Below, piece by piece: positions 1 to 14,689 of a stretch of 64,000 nucleotides of DNA (the stretch's first letter is position 1; each line of letters opens with the position of its first letter). The stretch covers positions 15,402,109 to 15,466,108 of the forward strand of contig NC_080049.1 of the NCBI RefSeq assembly GCF_026212465.1, read 5' to 3'. Origin of the DNA: Amaranthus tricolor. Its lineage: Eukaryota; Streptophyta; Magnoliopsida; Caryophyllales; Amaranthaceae. The notes beneath the pieces were generated by a model, which saw nothing but the letters and a program-made list of their open reading frames with translations, had not been told where the DNA came from and searched no databases. Made by a program: the position numbers and the translations under genes.

Positions 1-3000
1 TAGTGTTGTGTGCCAAGTTTCGAGGAAAAACAAACCAAGTTTGAGCTATTTTATGCGCAAAAGTGGCAAAAATGCTTAAAAACCCTAAAAATCGCAACTT
101 AACACGTTATTTCTAGCATATGACTATGATTTTAAATTCTATCCACTTCAACACAATAATATATACCAAATAGTGTTGTGTGCCAAGTTTCGTGGAAAAC
201 AAACCATGTTTGAGCTACTTTATGCGCAAAAGTGGCAAAAACGCTTAAAAACCCCTAAAATCGCAACTTTATACGTAATTTCTAGCATATGACTATTATT
301 TTCAATTCTAACCGCTTCAACACAATAATATATACCAAATAGTGTTGTGTGCCATGTTTCGTGGAAAACAAACCATGTTTGAGCTACTTTATGCGCAAAA
401 GTGCCAAAAACGCTTCAAAACCCTTAAAATCGCAACTTAACACGTAATTTCTAGCATATGACTATGATTTTCAATTCTAACCACTTCAACACAATCATAT
501 ATACCAAATAGTGTTGTGTGCCATGTTTCGTATAAAACAAAACAAGTTTGAGCTATTTTTTGCGCAAAAGTGGAAAAAATGCTTAAAAACCCTAAAAATC
601 GCAACTTAACACGTTATTTCTAGCATATGACTATGATTTTAAATTCTAACCACTTCAACACAATATTATAAACCAAATAGTGTTCTATGCCAAGTTTGGT
701 GCAAAACAAACCAAGTTTGAGCTACTTTATGCGCAAAAGTGTAAAAAACGCTTAACAACGCATGAAATCACATCTTAACACGTAATTTATAGCATCTGAC
801 TATGAATTTCAATTCTAACCACTTCAACACAATAATATATACCAAATAGTATTGTGTGCAAAGTTTCATGCAAAACAAACCAAGTTTGAGCAACTTTATG
901 CGCAAAAGTGGCAAAAACGCTTAAAAAACCCTTAAAATCACAACTTAACACGTAATTTCTTTCATATGACTATGATTTTCAATTCTAACCACTTCAACAC
1001 AATAATATATAACAAATACAGTTATGCGGCAAGTTTCGTGCAAAACAATGCGCAAAAGTGGCAAAACGCATAAAAACGCATAAAATCACAACTTAACACG
1101 TAATTTCTAGCTAATGCCTATGATTTTCAATTTTAACCATTTCAACACAATCATATATACCAAAGAGTGTTGTGTGGCAAGTTTCGTGTAAAACAAACCA
1201 AGTTTCAGCTACTTTATGCGCAAAAGTAGCAAAAACTCTTAAAAACCCTAAAATCGCAACTTAATACGTAATTTCTGGCATATGACTATGATTTTCAATT
1301 CTAACCACTTCAACACAATAATATAAACCAAATAGTGTTGTGTGCCAAGTTTCGTGGAAATGAAACCATGTTTGAGCTACTTTATGCGCAAAAGTGGCAC
1401 AAATGCATAAAATCGCAACTTAACACGTAATTTCAAGCATATGACTATGATTTTCAACTATAACCACTTCAACACAATAATCTATACTAAATAGTGTTCT
1501 ATGCCAAGTTTCGTGCAAAACAAACCAAGTTTAAGCTACTTTATACGCAAAAGTGTCAAAATGCATAAAAACACATAAAATCGCAGCTTAACACGTAATT
1601 TCTAGCATATGCCTATGATTTTAAATTCTAACCACTTCAACACAATCATATATACCAAATATTGTTGTTGCCAAGTTTCGTGTAAAACAAATCAAGTTTG
1701 AGCTACTTTTTGCGCAAAAGTGGCAAAAACGCTTAAAAACCCCTAAAATCTAAACTTAATACGTATTTTCTAGCATATGACTATGATTTTCAATTCCAAA
1801 CGCTTCAACACATCAATATATATACCGAATAGTGTTGTGTGCCAAGTTTCGTGGAAAACAAACGATGTTTGAGCTACATTATGCGCAAAAGTGGCAAAAA
1901 CGCATAAAATTGCAACTTAACACGTAATTTCGAGCATATGACTATGATTTTCAATTCTAACTACTTCAACACAATAATATATACCAAATAGTGTTATATG
2001 CCAAGTTTCGTATAAAACAATCCAAGTTTGAGCTACTTTATGCACAAAAGTGTCAAAAACGCTTAAAAACGCATGGAATCGCAGCTTAACACGTAATTTA
2101 TTGCATATGACTATGATTTTTACTTCTAACCACTTCAACACAATAATATATATAGCAAATAGTGTTGTGTTCAAAGTTTCGTGCAAAACAAACCAAGTTT
2201 GAGCAACTTTATGCGCAAAAGTGGCAAAATCGCTTAAAAACCCTTAAATTCACAACTTAACACGTAATTTCTATCATATGACTATGATTTTCAATTTCAA
2301 CCACTTGAACACAACAACATACATCAAATATTGTTGTGTGCGAAGTTTCTTGCAAAACAAACCAAGTTTGAGCTACTTTATTGCGCAAAAGTGTCAAAAA
2401 CGCATAAAAACGCATAAAATCGCATCTTAACATGTAATTTTTAGCATATCACTATGATTTTTAATTCTAACCAATTTAACACAATAATATATACCAAATA
2501 GTTTTGTGTACCAAGTTTCGTTCAAAACAAACAATGTTTGAGTTACTTAATGTGCAAAAGTGGAAAAACGCTTAAAAATGCATAACATCGCAACTTAACA
2601 CATAATTTCTAGCATATGACTATGATTTTCAATTCTAACCACTTCAACACAATAATATATACTAAATAGTGTTCTATGCCAAGTTTCGTGCAAAACAAAC
2701 CAAGTTTAAGCTACTTTATGCGCAAAAGTGTCAAAAACGCTTAAAAACGCATAGAATCGCAGCTTAACACATAATTTATTGCATATGACTATGATTTTTA
2801 CTTCTAACCACATCAACACAATAATATATACCAAATAGTGTTGTGTGCAAAGTTTCGTGCAAAACAAACCAAGTTTGAGCAACTTTATGAGCAAAATTGG
2901 CAAAAACGCTTAAAAACCCTTAAAATCACAACTTAACACGTAATTTCTATTATATGACTATGATTTTGAATTCTAACCACTTCAACACAATAACATATAA

Positions 3001-6000
3001 CAAATACTATTGTGTGGCATTTTTCGTGCAAAACAAAGCGCAAAAGTGGCAAATGCATAAAAACGCATAAAATCGCAGCTTAACACGTAATTTCTAGCAT
3101 ATGCCTATGGTTTTGAATTCTAACCACTTCAACACAATCATATATACCAAATATTGTTGTGTGCCAAATTTCGTGTAAAACAAACCAAGTTTGAGCTACT
3201 TTATGTGCAAAAGTGGCAAAAACGCATAAAAACCCCTAAAATCGCAACTTAATACGTATTTTCTAGCATATCACTTTGATTTTCAATTCTAACCGCTTCA
3301 ACACATTAATATATACCAAATAGTGTTGTGTGCCAAGTTTCGTGGAAAACAAACCTTGTTTGAGCTACATTATGTGCAAAAGTGGCAAAAACGCATAAAA
3401 ACGCATAAAACCGCAACTTAACACGTAATTTCGATCATATGACTATGATTTTAAATTCTAACCACTTCCACACAATAATATATACCAAATAGTGTTCTAT
3501 GCCAAATTTCGTGCAAAACAATCCAAGTTTGAGCTACTTTATGCGCAAGTGTCAAAAACGCTTAAAAACGCATAAAATCGCAGCTTAACGCGTAATTTAT
3601 AGCATATGACTATGATTTTCAATTCTAACCACTTCAACACAATAATATATATCAAATAGTGTTGTGTGCCAAGTTCCATGCAAAACAAACTAAGTTTGAG
3701 CTACTTTGTGCGCAAAAGTGGCAAAAACGCTTAAAAACCCTTCAAAATCGCAACTTAACACGTAATTTCTAGCATATGACTATGATTTTCAATTTCAACC
3801 ACTTGAGCACAATAAACATACATCAAATAGTATTGTATGCCAAGTTTCTTGCAAAACAAACCAAGTTTGAGCTACTTTATGCGCAAAAGTGTCAAAAACG
3901 CATAAAAACGCATAAAATCGCAACTTAAAATGTAATTTTTAGCATATCACTATGATTTTTAATTATAACCACTTTAACACAATAATATATACCAAAAAGT
4001 GTTGTGTACCAAGTTTCGTGGAAAACAAACCAAGTTTGAGATACATTATGCGCAAAAGTGGCAAAAACGCATAAAAACGCATAATATCGCAACTTAACAC
4101 GTAATTTCTAGCATATGACTATGATTTTCAATTCTAACCACTTCAACACAATAATATATACCAAATAGTGTTCTATGCCATGTTTCGTGCAAAACAAACC
4201 AAGTTTGAGCTACTTTATACGCAAAAGTGTCAAAAACGCTTAAAAACGCATAAAATCGCAGCTTAAAGCGTAATTTATAGCATATGACTATGATTTTAAA
4301 TTTTAATCACTTCAACACAATAATATATACCAAATAGTGTTGTGTGCCAAGTTTCGTGCAAAACAAACCAAGTTTGAGATACTTTATGCGCAAAAGTGGC
4401 AAAAACACTTAAAAACCCATAAAAATCGCAACTTAACACGAAATTTCTAGCATATGACTATGATTTTCAATTTTAACCACTTGAACACAATAACATATAC
4501 CAAATAGTGTTGTGTGCCTAGTTTCTTGCAAAACAAACCAAGTTTGAGCTACTTTATGCGCAAAAGTTTCAAAAACGCATAAAATCGCAACTTAACATGT
4601 AATTTTAGCATATCACTATGATTTTCAAATCTAACCACTTTAACACAATAGTATATACCAAATAGTGTTGTGTACCAAGTTTCGTTCAAAACAAACAAAG
4701 TTTGAGTTACTTTATGTGCAAAAGTGGCAAAAACGCTTAAAATTGCATAACATCGCAACTTAACACGTAATTTCTAGCATATGACTATGATTTTCAATTC
4801 TAACCACTTCAAAACAATAATATATACCAAATAGTGTTCTATGCCATGTTTCGTGCACAAGAAACCAAGTTTAATCTACTTTATGCGCAAAAGTGTCAAA
4901 AACGCTTAAAAACACATAAAATCGTAGCTTAACACGCAATTTATAACATATGACTATGATTTTCAATTAGAACCACTTCAACACAATAATATATACCAAA
5001 TAGTGTTGTGTGCAAAGTTTCGTGCAAAACAAACAAAGTTTGAGCAACTTTATGCGCAAAAGTGACAAAAACGCTTAAAAACCCTTAAAATAACAACTTA
5101 GCATGTAATTTCTATCATATGACTATGATTTTCAATTCTAACCACTTCAACACAATAATATGTAACAAATACTGTTCTGTGGCAAGTTTTGAGCAAAAGT
5201 ATGCGCAAAATTGGCAAAAACGCATAAAAACGCATAAAATCGCAAATTAACACGTAATTTCGAGCATATGACTATGATTTTAATTTCTAACCCCTTCAAC
5301 ACAATAATATATACCAAATAGTGTTCTATGCCAAGTTTCATGCAAAACAAACCAAGTTTGAGCTACTTTATGTGCAAAAGTGTCAAAAACGCTTAAAAAC
5401 GCATAAAACGCAGCTTAAAGCGTAATTTTATAACATATGACTATGATTTTAAATTCTAATCACTTCAACACAATAATGTATACCAAATAGTGTTGTGTGC
5501 CAAGTTTCGTGCAAAACAAACCAAGTTTGAGATACTTTATGCGCAAAAGTGGCAAAAACACTTAAAAACTCTTAAAAATCGCAACTTAACATGTAATTTC
5601 TAGCATATCACTTTGTATTTCAATTCTAACCACTTTAACACAATAGTATATACCAAATAGTGTTGTGTACCAAGTTTCGTTCAAAACAAACAAAGTTTGA
5701 GTTACTTTATGTGCAAAAGTGGTAAAAACGCTTAAAAATGCATAACATCGCAACTTAACACATAATTTCTAGCATATGACTATGATTTTCAATTCTAACC
5801 ACTTCAACACAATAATATATACTAAATAGTGGTCTATGCCAAGTTTCGTGCAAAACAAACCAAGTTTAATCTACTTTATGCGCAAAAGTATCAAAAACGC
5901 TTAAAAACGCATAAAATCGCAGCTTAACACGCAATTTATAGCATATGACTATGATTTTCAATTAGAACCACTTCAACACAATAATATATACCAACTAGTG

Positions 6001-9000
6001 TTGTGTGCAAAGTTTCGTGAAAAACAAACCAAGTTTGAGCAACTTTATGCGCAAAAGTGGCAAAAACGCTTAAAAACCCTTAAAATCACAACTTAACATG
6101 TAATTTCTATGATATGACCATGATTTTCAATTCTAACCACTTCAACACAATAATATGTAACTAATACTGTTGTGTGGCATGTTTCGTGCAAAACTATGCG
6201 CAAAAGTGGCAAAACGCATAAAAAAGCATAAAATCGCAACTTAACACATAATTTCTAGCATATGCCTATGATTTTCAATTCTAACCACTTCGACACAATC
6301 ATGTATACCAAATAGTGTTGTCTCCCAAATTTCGTGTAAAACAAACTAAGTCTGAGCCACTTTATGTGCAAAAGTGGCAAAAACGCTTAAAAACCCCTAA
6401 AATCGCAACTTATTACGTAATTTCTAGCACATGACTATGATTTTCAATTCTAATCGCTTCAACACAATAATATATACCAAATAGTATTATGTGCCAAGTT
6501 TCATGGAAAACAAACCATGTTTGAGCTACTTTATGCGCAAAAGTGGCAAAAACACATAAAAACGCATAAAATGGCAACTTAACACGTAATTTCTAGCATA
6601 TGACTATGATTTTCAATTCTAAAAACTTCAACACAATAATATATACCAAATAGTGTTGTGTGCCAAGTATCGTGCAAAACCAACAAAGTTTATGCTACTT
6701 TATGCGCAAATGTATAAAAAACGCTTAAAAACGCATAAAATCACAGCTTAACACGTAATTTATTGCATATGACTATAATTTTAAATTCTAACAACTTCCA
6801 CACAATAAAATATACCAAATAGTGTTGTGTGCAAAGTTTCATACAAAACAAACCAAGTTTGAGCAACTTTATGCGAAAAAGTGGCAAAAATGCTTAAAAA
6901 CCCTTAAAATCAAAACTTAACATGTAATTTCTATCATATGACTATGATTTTCAATTCTACCCACTTCAACACAATAATATGTAACAGATACTGTTGTGTG
7001 GCAAGTTTCGTGCAAAACTATGCGCAAAAGTGGCAAAACGCATAAAAACGCATAAAATAGCAACTTAACACATAATTTCTAGCATATGCCTATGATTTTC
7101 AATTCTAACCACTTCGACACAATTATGTATACCAAATATTGTTGTGTCCCAAGTTTTGTGTAAAACAAACTAAGTCTGAGCTACTTTATGCGCAAAAGTG
7201 GCAAAAACGCTTAAAAACCCCTAAAATCGCAACTTAATACGTAATTTCTAGCACATGACTATGATTTTCAATTCAAACCGCTTCAACACAATAATATATA
7301 CCAAATAGTATTAAGTGCCAAGTTTCATGGAAAACAAACCATGTTTGAGCTACTTTATGCGCAAAAGTGGCAAAAACACATAAAAACGCATAAAATGGCA
7401 ACTTAACACGTAATTTCTAGCATGTGACTATGATTTTCAATTCTAACAACTTCAACACAATAATATATACCAAATAGTGTTGTGTGCCAAGTATCGTGCA
7501 AAACAAACCAAGTTTATGCTACTTTATGCGCAAAAGTGTCAAAAACGTTTAAAAACACATAAAATCACTGCTTAACACGTAATTTATTGCATATGACTAT
7601 GATTTTTAATTCTAAAAACTTCCACACAATATTATATACCAAATAGTGTTGTGTGCAAAGTTTCGTGCAAAACAAACCAAGTTTGAGCAACTTTATGCGC
7701 AAAAGTGGCAAAAACGCTTAAAAACCCTTAAAATCACAACTTAACACGTAATTTCTATCAAATGACTATGATTTTCAATTCTAACAACTTCAACACAATA
7801 ATATACAACATATACTGTTGTGTGGCAAGTTTCGTGCAAAACAAAGAGCAAAAGTGGCAAAACGCATAAAAACTTATAAAATCGCAACTTAAGACGTAAT
7901 TTCTAACATATGACTATGATTTTCAATTTTAACCACTTGAACACAATAACATATAGCAAATAGTGTTGTGTGCCAAGTTTCTTGTAAAACAAACCAAGTT
8001 TGAGCTACTTTATGCGCGAAAGTGTCAAAAATGCATAAAAACGCATAAAATCGCAACTTAGCATGTGATTTCTAGCATATCACTATGATTTTCAATTCTA
8101 AGCACTTTAACACAATAATATATACCAAATAGTGTTGTGTACTAAGTTTCGTTGAAAAGAAACCAAGTTTGAGTTACTTTATGCGCAAAAGTGGCAAAAA
8201 CGCTTAAAAATGCATAACATCGCAACTTAACACGTAATTTCTAGCATATGACTATGATTTTCAATTCTAACCACTTCAACACAATAATATATACCAAATA
8301 GTGTTCTATGCTAAGTTTCGTGCAAAACAAACTAAGTTTGAGCTACTTTATGCGCAAAAGAGTCAAAAACGCTAAACAACGAATAAAATCGCAGCTTAAC
8401 ACGTAATTGATAGCATATGACTATGATTTTCAAATATAACCACTTCAACACAATAATATATACCAAATAGTGTTGTGTGAAAAGTTTCGTGCAAAACAAA
8501 CCAAGTTTGAGAACCTTTATGCGCAAAAGTGGCAAAAACGTTTAAAAACCCTTAAAATCACAACTTAACATGTAATTTCTATCATATGACTATGATTTTC
8601 AATTCTAACCACTTCAACACAATAATATGTAACAAATACGCAAAAGTGGCAAAACGCATAAAAACGCATAAAATCGCAACTTAAAACATAATTTCTAGCA
8701 TTTGCCTATGATTTTCAATTCTAACCACTTCAACACAATCATATATACCAAATAGTTTTGTGTGCCAAGTTTCGTGGAAAACAAACCATGTTTATGCTAC
8801 TATATGTGCAAAAGTGGCATAAACGCTTAAAAACCCTTGAAAATCACAACTTAACACGTAATTACTAGCATATGACTATGGTTTTCAATTCTAACTACTT
8901 CAGAACAATCATATATACCAAATAGAGTTGTGTGCGAAGTTTCGAGGAAAACAAACCGAGTTTGAGCAACTTTATGCGCAAAAGGGGTAAAAACGCTTAA

Positions 9001-11742
9001 AAACCCTTAAAATAACAACATAACACGTAATTTCTATCATATGACTATGATTTTCAATTCGAACCAATTCAACACAATAATATATAACAAATACTGTTGT
9101 GTGGCAAGTTTCATGCAAAACAAAGCGCAAAAGGGGCAAAACGCATAAAAACGCATAAAATCGCAACTTAACTCGTAATTTCTAGCATATTGGCTATGAT
9201 TTTCAATTCCAACCACTTCAACACAAACATATATACCAAAGAGTGATGTGTGACAAGTTTCGTGTAAAATAAACCAAGTTTGAGCTACTTTATGCGCAAA
9301 AGTGGCAAAAACGCTTAAAAACCCCTAAAATCGAAAGTTAATTCGTAATTTCTAGCATTAAACTATGATTTTCACTTATAACTACTTCAGAATAATCATA
9401 TATACCAAATAGAGTTGTGTGCGAAGTTTCGTGGAAAACTAACCAAGTTTGAGGTACTTTATGCGCAAAAGTGGCAAAAACGCTTAAAAACCTTTGAAAT
9501 CGCTACTTAATACGATATTTCTAGTATATGACTATGATTTTCAATTCAAACCGCTTCAACACAATAATATATAACAAATAGTGTTGTGTGCCAAGTTTCG
9601 TGGAAAACAAACCATGTTTGAGCTACTTTATGCGCAAAAATGGCAAAAACGCATAAAATCGCAACTTAACACGTAATATCTAGCATATGACTATGATTTT
9701 CAATTCTTACCACTTCAACACAATAATATATACCAAATTGTATTCTATGCCAAGTTTCGTGCAAAAAAAACCAAGTTTGAGCTACTTTATGCGCTAAAGT
9801 GTTAAAAACGCTTAAAAACGCATAAAATCGCAGCTTAACACGTAATTTATAGCATATGACTATTATTTTCAATTCTAACCACTTCCACAAAATAATATAT
9901 ACCAAATAGTGTTGTGTGCCAAGTTTCGTGTAAAACAAACCAAGTTTGAGATACTTTATGCGCAAAATTGGCAAAAACGCTTAAAAACCCCTAAAATCGA
10001 AACTTCATACGTAATTTCTAGCATATGACTATGATTTTAAATTCTAATCGCTTCAACTCAATAATAAATACCAGCTAATGTTGTGTACCAAGTTTCGTGG
10101 AAAACAAACCAAGTTTGAGCTACTTTATGCGCAAAAGTAGCAAAAACGCTTAAAAATCCTAAAAATAGCAACTTAACACGTTATTTCTTGCATATGACTA
10201 TGACTTTAAATTCTAACCACTTCAACACAATAATATATACCAAATACAGTGGCATAAATGCATAAAAACGCATAAAATCGCAACTTAACACGTAATTTCT
10301 AGCATATGACTATCATTTTCAATTCTAACCACTTCAACACAATAATATGTACGAAATAGTGTTGTGTGCCAAGTTTCGTGCAAAACAAACAAAGTTTGAG
10401 CTACTTTATACGCAAAGGTGGCAAAACTCTTAAAATCCCTTAAAAATCACAACTTAACACGTAATTTCTAGTATAGGACAATGATTTTCAATTTTAACCA
10501 CTTGAACACAATAACATATACCAAATAATGTTGTGTGCCAAGTTCCTTGCAAAACAAACCAAGTTTGAGCTACTTTATGCGCAAAAGTGGCAAAAACGCA
10601 TAAAAACGCATAAAATCGCAAATGAATATTTAATTTCTAGCATATAACTATGATTTTCAATTCTAACCACTTTAACACAATAATATATACAAAATAGTGT
10701 TGTGTACCAAGTTTCATTCAAAACAAACCAAGTGTGAGTTACTTTATGTGCAAAAGTGTCAAAAACTCTTAAAAACGCATAAAATCGCCACTTAACGCGT
10801 AATTTATAGCAGATGACTATGATTTTCAATTCTAAACACTTCAACACAATAATATATACCAAATACTGTTATGTGGCAAGTTTCGTGCAAAACAGAGCAC
10901 AAAATTGGCAAAAACGCATAAAAACGCATAAAATTGGGACCTAACACGTAATTTCTAGCAAATGACTATGATTTTCAATTCTAAGTACTTGAGAACAATC
11001 ATATATACCAAATAGAGTTGTGTGCGAAGTTTCGTGGAAAACAAACCAAGTTTGAGGTACTTTATGCGCAAAAGTTGCAAAAACGCTTAAAAACCCTTGA
11101 AATCGCTACTTAATACGTAATTTCTAGCATATGACTAGGATTTTCAATTCAAACTGATTCAACACAATAATATATACCAAATAGTGTCGTGTGCCATTTT
11201 TCGTGGAAAACAAACCAAAGTTGAGCTACTTTGTGTGCAATAGTGGCAAAAACGCTTAAAAATCATTAAAATCGCAACTTAACACGTAATTTCTAGCATA
11301 TGGCTATGATTTTAAATTCGAACCACTTCAACACAATAATATATACCAAATAGTGTTGTGTGCCAAGTTTCATGCAAAACTACCCAAGTTTGAGCTACTT
11401 TGTGTGCAAAAGTGGGAAAAACGCATAAAATCGCATAAAATCGCAACTTAACACGTAATTTCTAGCATATGACTATGATTTTCAATTATAACCATTTCAA
11501 CACAATAATATATACCAAATAGTGTTGTGTGCAAGTTTCATGCAAAACAAACCAAGTTTGAGCTACTTTATGTGCAACAGTCTCAAAAACGCTTGAAAAC
11601 CCTTAAAAATCGCAACTTAACACGAAAATTCTAGCATATCACTATGATTTTCAATTCTAACCACTTTAACACAATAACATATATACCAAATAGTGTTGTG
11701 TACCAAGTTTAATTCAAAACAAACCAAGTTTGTGTTACTTTA

Positions 11743-14520
11743 GGTGCAAAAGTGGGAAAAACGCTTAATAATCCATAACATCGCAACTTAACACATAATT
11801 TCTAGCGTATGACGATGATTTTCAATTCTAACCACTTCAACACAATAATATATACCAAATAGTGTTCTATGCAAAGTTTCGTGCAAGATAAACCAAGTTT
11901 AAGCTACTTTATGCGCAAAAGTGTCAAAAACGCTTAAAAACGCATAAAATCGCTGCTTAACACGTAATTTATAGCATATGATTATGATTTTCAATTCTAA
12001 CCACTTCAAAACAATAATATATACAAAATAGTGTTGTGTGCAAAGTTTCGTGAAAAACAAACCAAGTTTGAGAACCTTTATGCGCAAAAGTGGCAAAAAC
12101 GCTTAGAAACCCTTAAAATCACAACTTAACCGTAATTTCTATCATATGACTATGATTTTCAATTCTAACCACTTCAACACAATAATATATAACAAATAAT
12201 GTTGTGTGGCAAGTTTCGTGCAAAACAAAGCACAAAAGTGGCAAAACGCTTAAAAGGCCTTTAAATCGCAACTTAACATGTAATATCTAGCATATGACTA
12301 TGATTTTAAATTCTAGCCACTTCAACACAATAATATATACCAAATAGTGTTGTGTGACAAGTTTCGTGCAAAACAAACCAAGTTTGAGCTACTTTATGTG
12401 CAAAAGTGGAAAAAACGCTTAAATGCCCTTAAAATCGCAACGTAACATGTAATAACTAGCATAAGACTATGATTTTCAGTTCTAACCACTTCAACACAAT
12501 AATATATAACAAATACAGTTGTGTGGCAAGTTTCGTGCAAAAGAAAGCACAAAAGTGCCCAAACGCCTAAAAACGCATAAACTCGCAACTTAACACGTAA
12601 TTTCTAGCATATGCCTATGATTTTCAATTCTAACCACTTCAACACAATCATATATACCAACTAGTGTATGTGCCAAGTTTCGTTTAAAACAAACCAAGTT
12701 TGAGCTACTTTATGCGCAAAAGTGTCAAAAACGAATAAAAACGTATAAAATCGCAACTTAACATGAGTTTTCTAGCATATGACTATTATTTTCAATTCTA
12801 ACCGCTTGAACACAATAATATATACCAAATAGTGTTGTGTGCCAAGTTTCTTGCAAAACAAACCAAGTTTGACTTACTTTATGTGCAAAAGTGGCAAAAA
12901 ACGCTTAAAATGCATAACATCGTAACTTAACACGTAATTTCTTGCATATGACTATGATTTTCAATTCTAACCACTTCAACACAATAATATATACCAAATA
13001 GTGTTCTATGCCAAGTTTCGTGGAAAACAATCCAAGTTTAAGCTACTTTATGCGCAAAAGAGTCTAAAACGCATAAAATCGCAGCTTAACACGTAATTTA
13101 CAGCATTTGACTATGATTTTCAATTCTAACCACTTAACCACAATAATATATACCAAATAGTGTTGTGTGCAAAGTTTCGTGCAAAACAAACCAAGTTTGA
13201 GCAACTTTATGCACAAAAGTGGCAAAAACGCTTAAAAACCCTTAAAATCAATATTTAACACGTAATTTTTAACATATGACTATGATTTTCAATTCTAACC
13301 ACTTTAACACAATAATATATACCAAATAGTGTTGTGTGCAAAGTTTCGTGTAAAACAAACCAAGTTTGAGTTACTTTATGCGCAAAAGTGGCAAAAACGC
13401 ATAAAAACCCTTAAAAATCGCAACTTAATGCGTAATTTCTAGCATATCACTATGATTTTGAATTCTAACCGCTTCAACACAATAATATATACCAAATAGT
13501 GTTGTGTGCCACATTTAGTGGAAAACAAACCATGGTTGAGCTACTTTATGCGCAAAAGTGGCAAAAACGCATAAAAATGCGTAAAATCGCAACTTAACAC
13601 GTAATTTCTAGCATATAATGATGATTTTCAATTCTAACCACTTCAACACAATAATATATACTAAATAGTGTTCTATGCCATGTTTCGTGCAAGACAAACC
13701 AAGTTTGAGCTACTTTATGCGCAAAAGTGTCAAAAGCGCTTAAAAACGCATAAAATTGAAGCTTAACACGTAATTTATAGCATCTCACTATGATTTTGAA
13801 TTCTAACCACTTCAACACAATAATATATACCAAATAGTGTTTTGTGCAAAGTTTCGTGCAAAACAAACCAAGTATGAGCAACATTATGCGCAAAAGTGGC
13901 AAAAACGCTTAAAAACCCTTAAAATCACAACTTAACATATAATTTCTATCATATGACTATGATTTTCAATTCTAACAGCTTCAACACAATAATACATAAC
14001 AAATACTGTTGTGTGGCAAGTTTCGTGCAAAACAAAGCGCAAAAGTGGCAAAACGCATAAAATCGCAACTTAACACGTAATTTCTAGCATATGCCTACGA
14101 TTTTAAATTCTAACCACTTCAACACAATCATATATACCAAATAGTGTTGTTTGCCAAGTTTCGTGTAAAACAAACCTAGTTTGAGCTACTTTATGCGCAA
14201 AAGTGGCAAAAACGCTTAAAAACCCCTAAAATCGCAACTTAATACGTAATTTCTAGGTAAGACTATGATTTTCAATTCTAACTGCTTCAACACAATAATA
14301 TATATCAAATAGTGTTGTGTGCCAAGTTTCGTGGAAAACAAACCATGTTTGAGCTACTTTATGCGCAAAAGTGGCATAAACCCATAAAATCGCAACTTAA
14401 CACGTAATTTCTAGCATATGACTATGATTTTCAATTCTAACTACTTCAACACAATCATATATACCAAATAGTGTTGTGTGCGAAGTTTCGTGGAAAACAA
14501 ACCAAGTTTGAGGTACTTTA
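11743..14520 (+). repeat. Segmental duplication within array A, copy 1
   Basis: This ~2.78-kb run of about 16 monomers recurs at 14,690-17,467 at a fixed offset of 2,947 bp and is nearly identical. Differences seen include an extra A near 16,340 and single substitutions. Surrounding monomers are far more diverged, so the duplication is much younger than the array. Confidence 0.9.
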
Positions 14521-14689
14521 GGTGCAAAAGTGGGAAAAACGCTTAATAATCCATAACATCGCAACTTAACACGTAATTTCTAGCATATGACTATGATTTT
14601 CAATTCTAACTACTTCAACACAATCATATATACCAAATAGTGTTGTGTGCGAAGTTTCGTGGAAAACAAACCAAGTTTGAGGTACTTTA
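14521..14689 (+). repeat. Chimeric junction monomer between duplicated blocks
   Basis: A single 169-bp monomer whose start (GGTGCAAAAGTGGGAAAAAC) matches the beginning of the duplicated block. Its end (GTGCGAAGTTTCGTGG to GAGGTACTTTA) matches the end of the block. This is what unequal exchange between misaligned monomers leaves behind. Confidence 0.8.
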
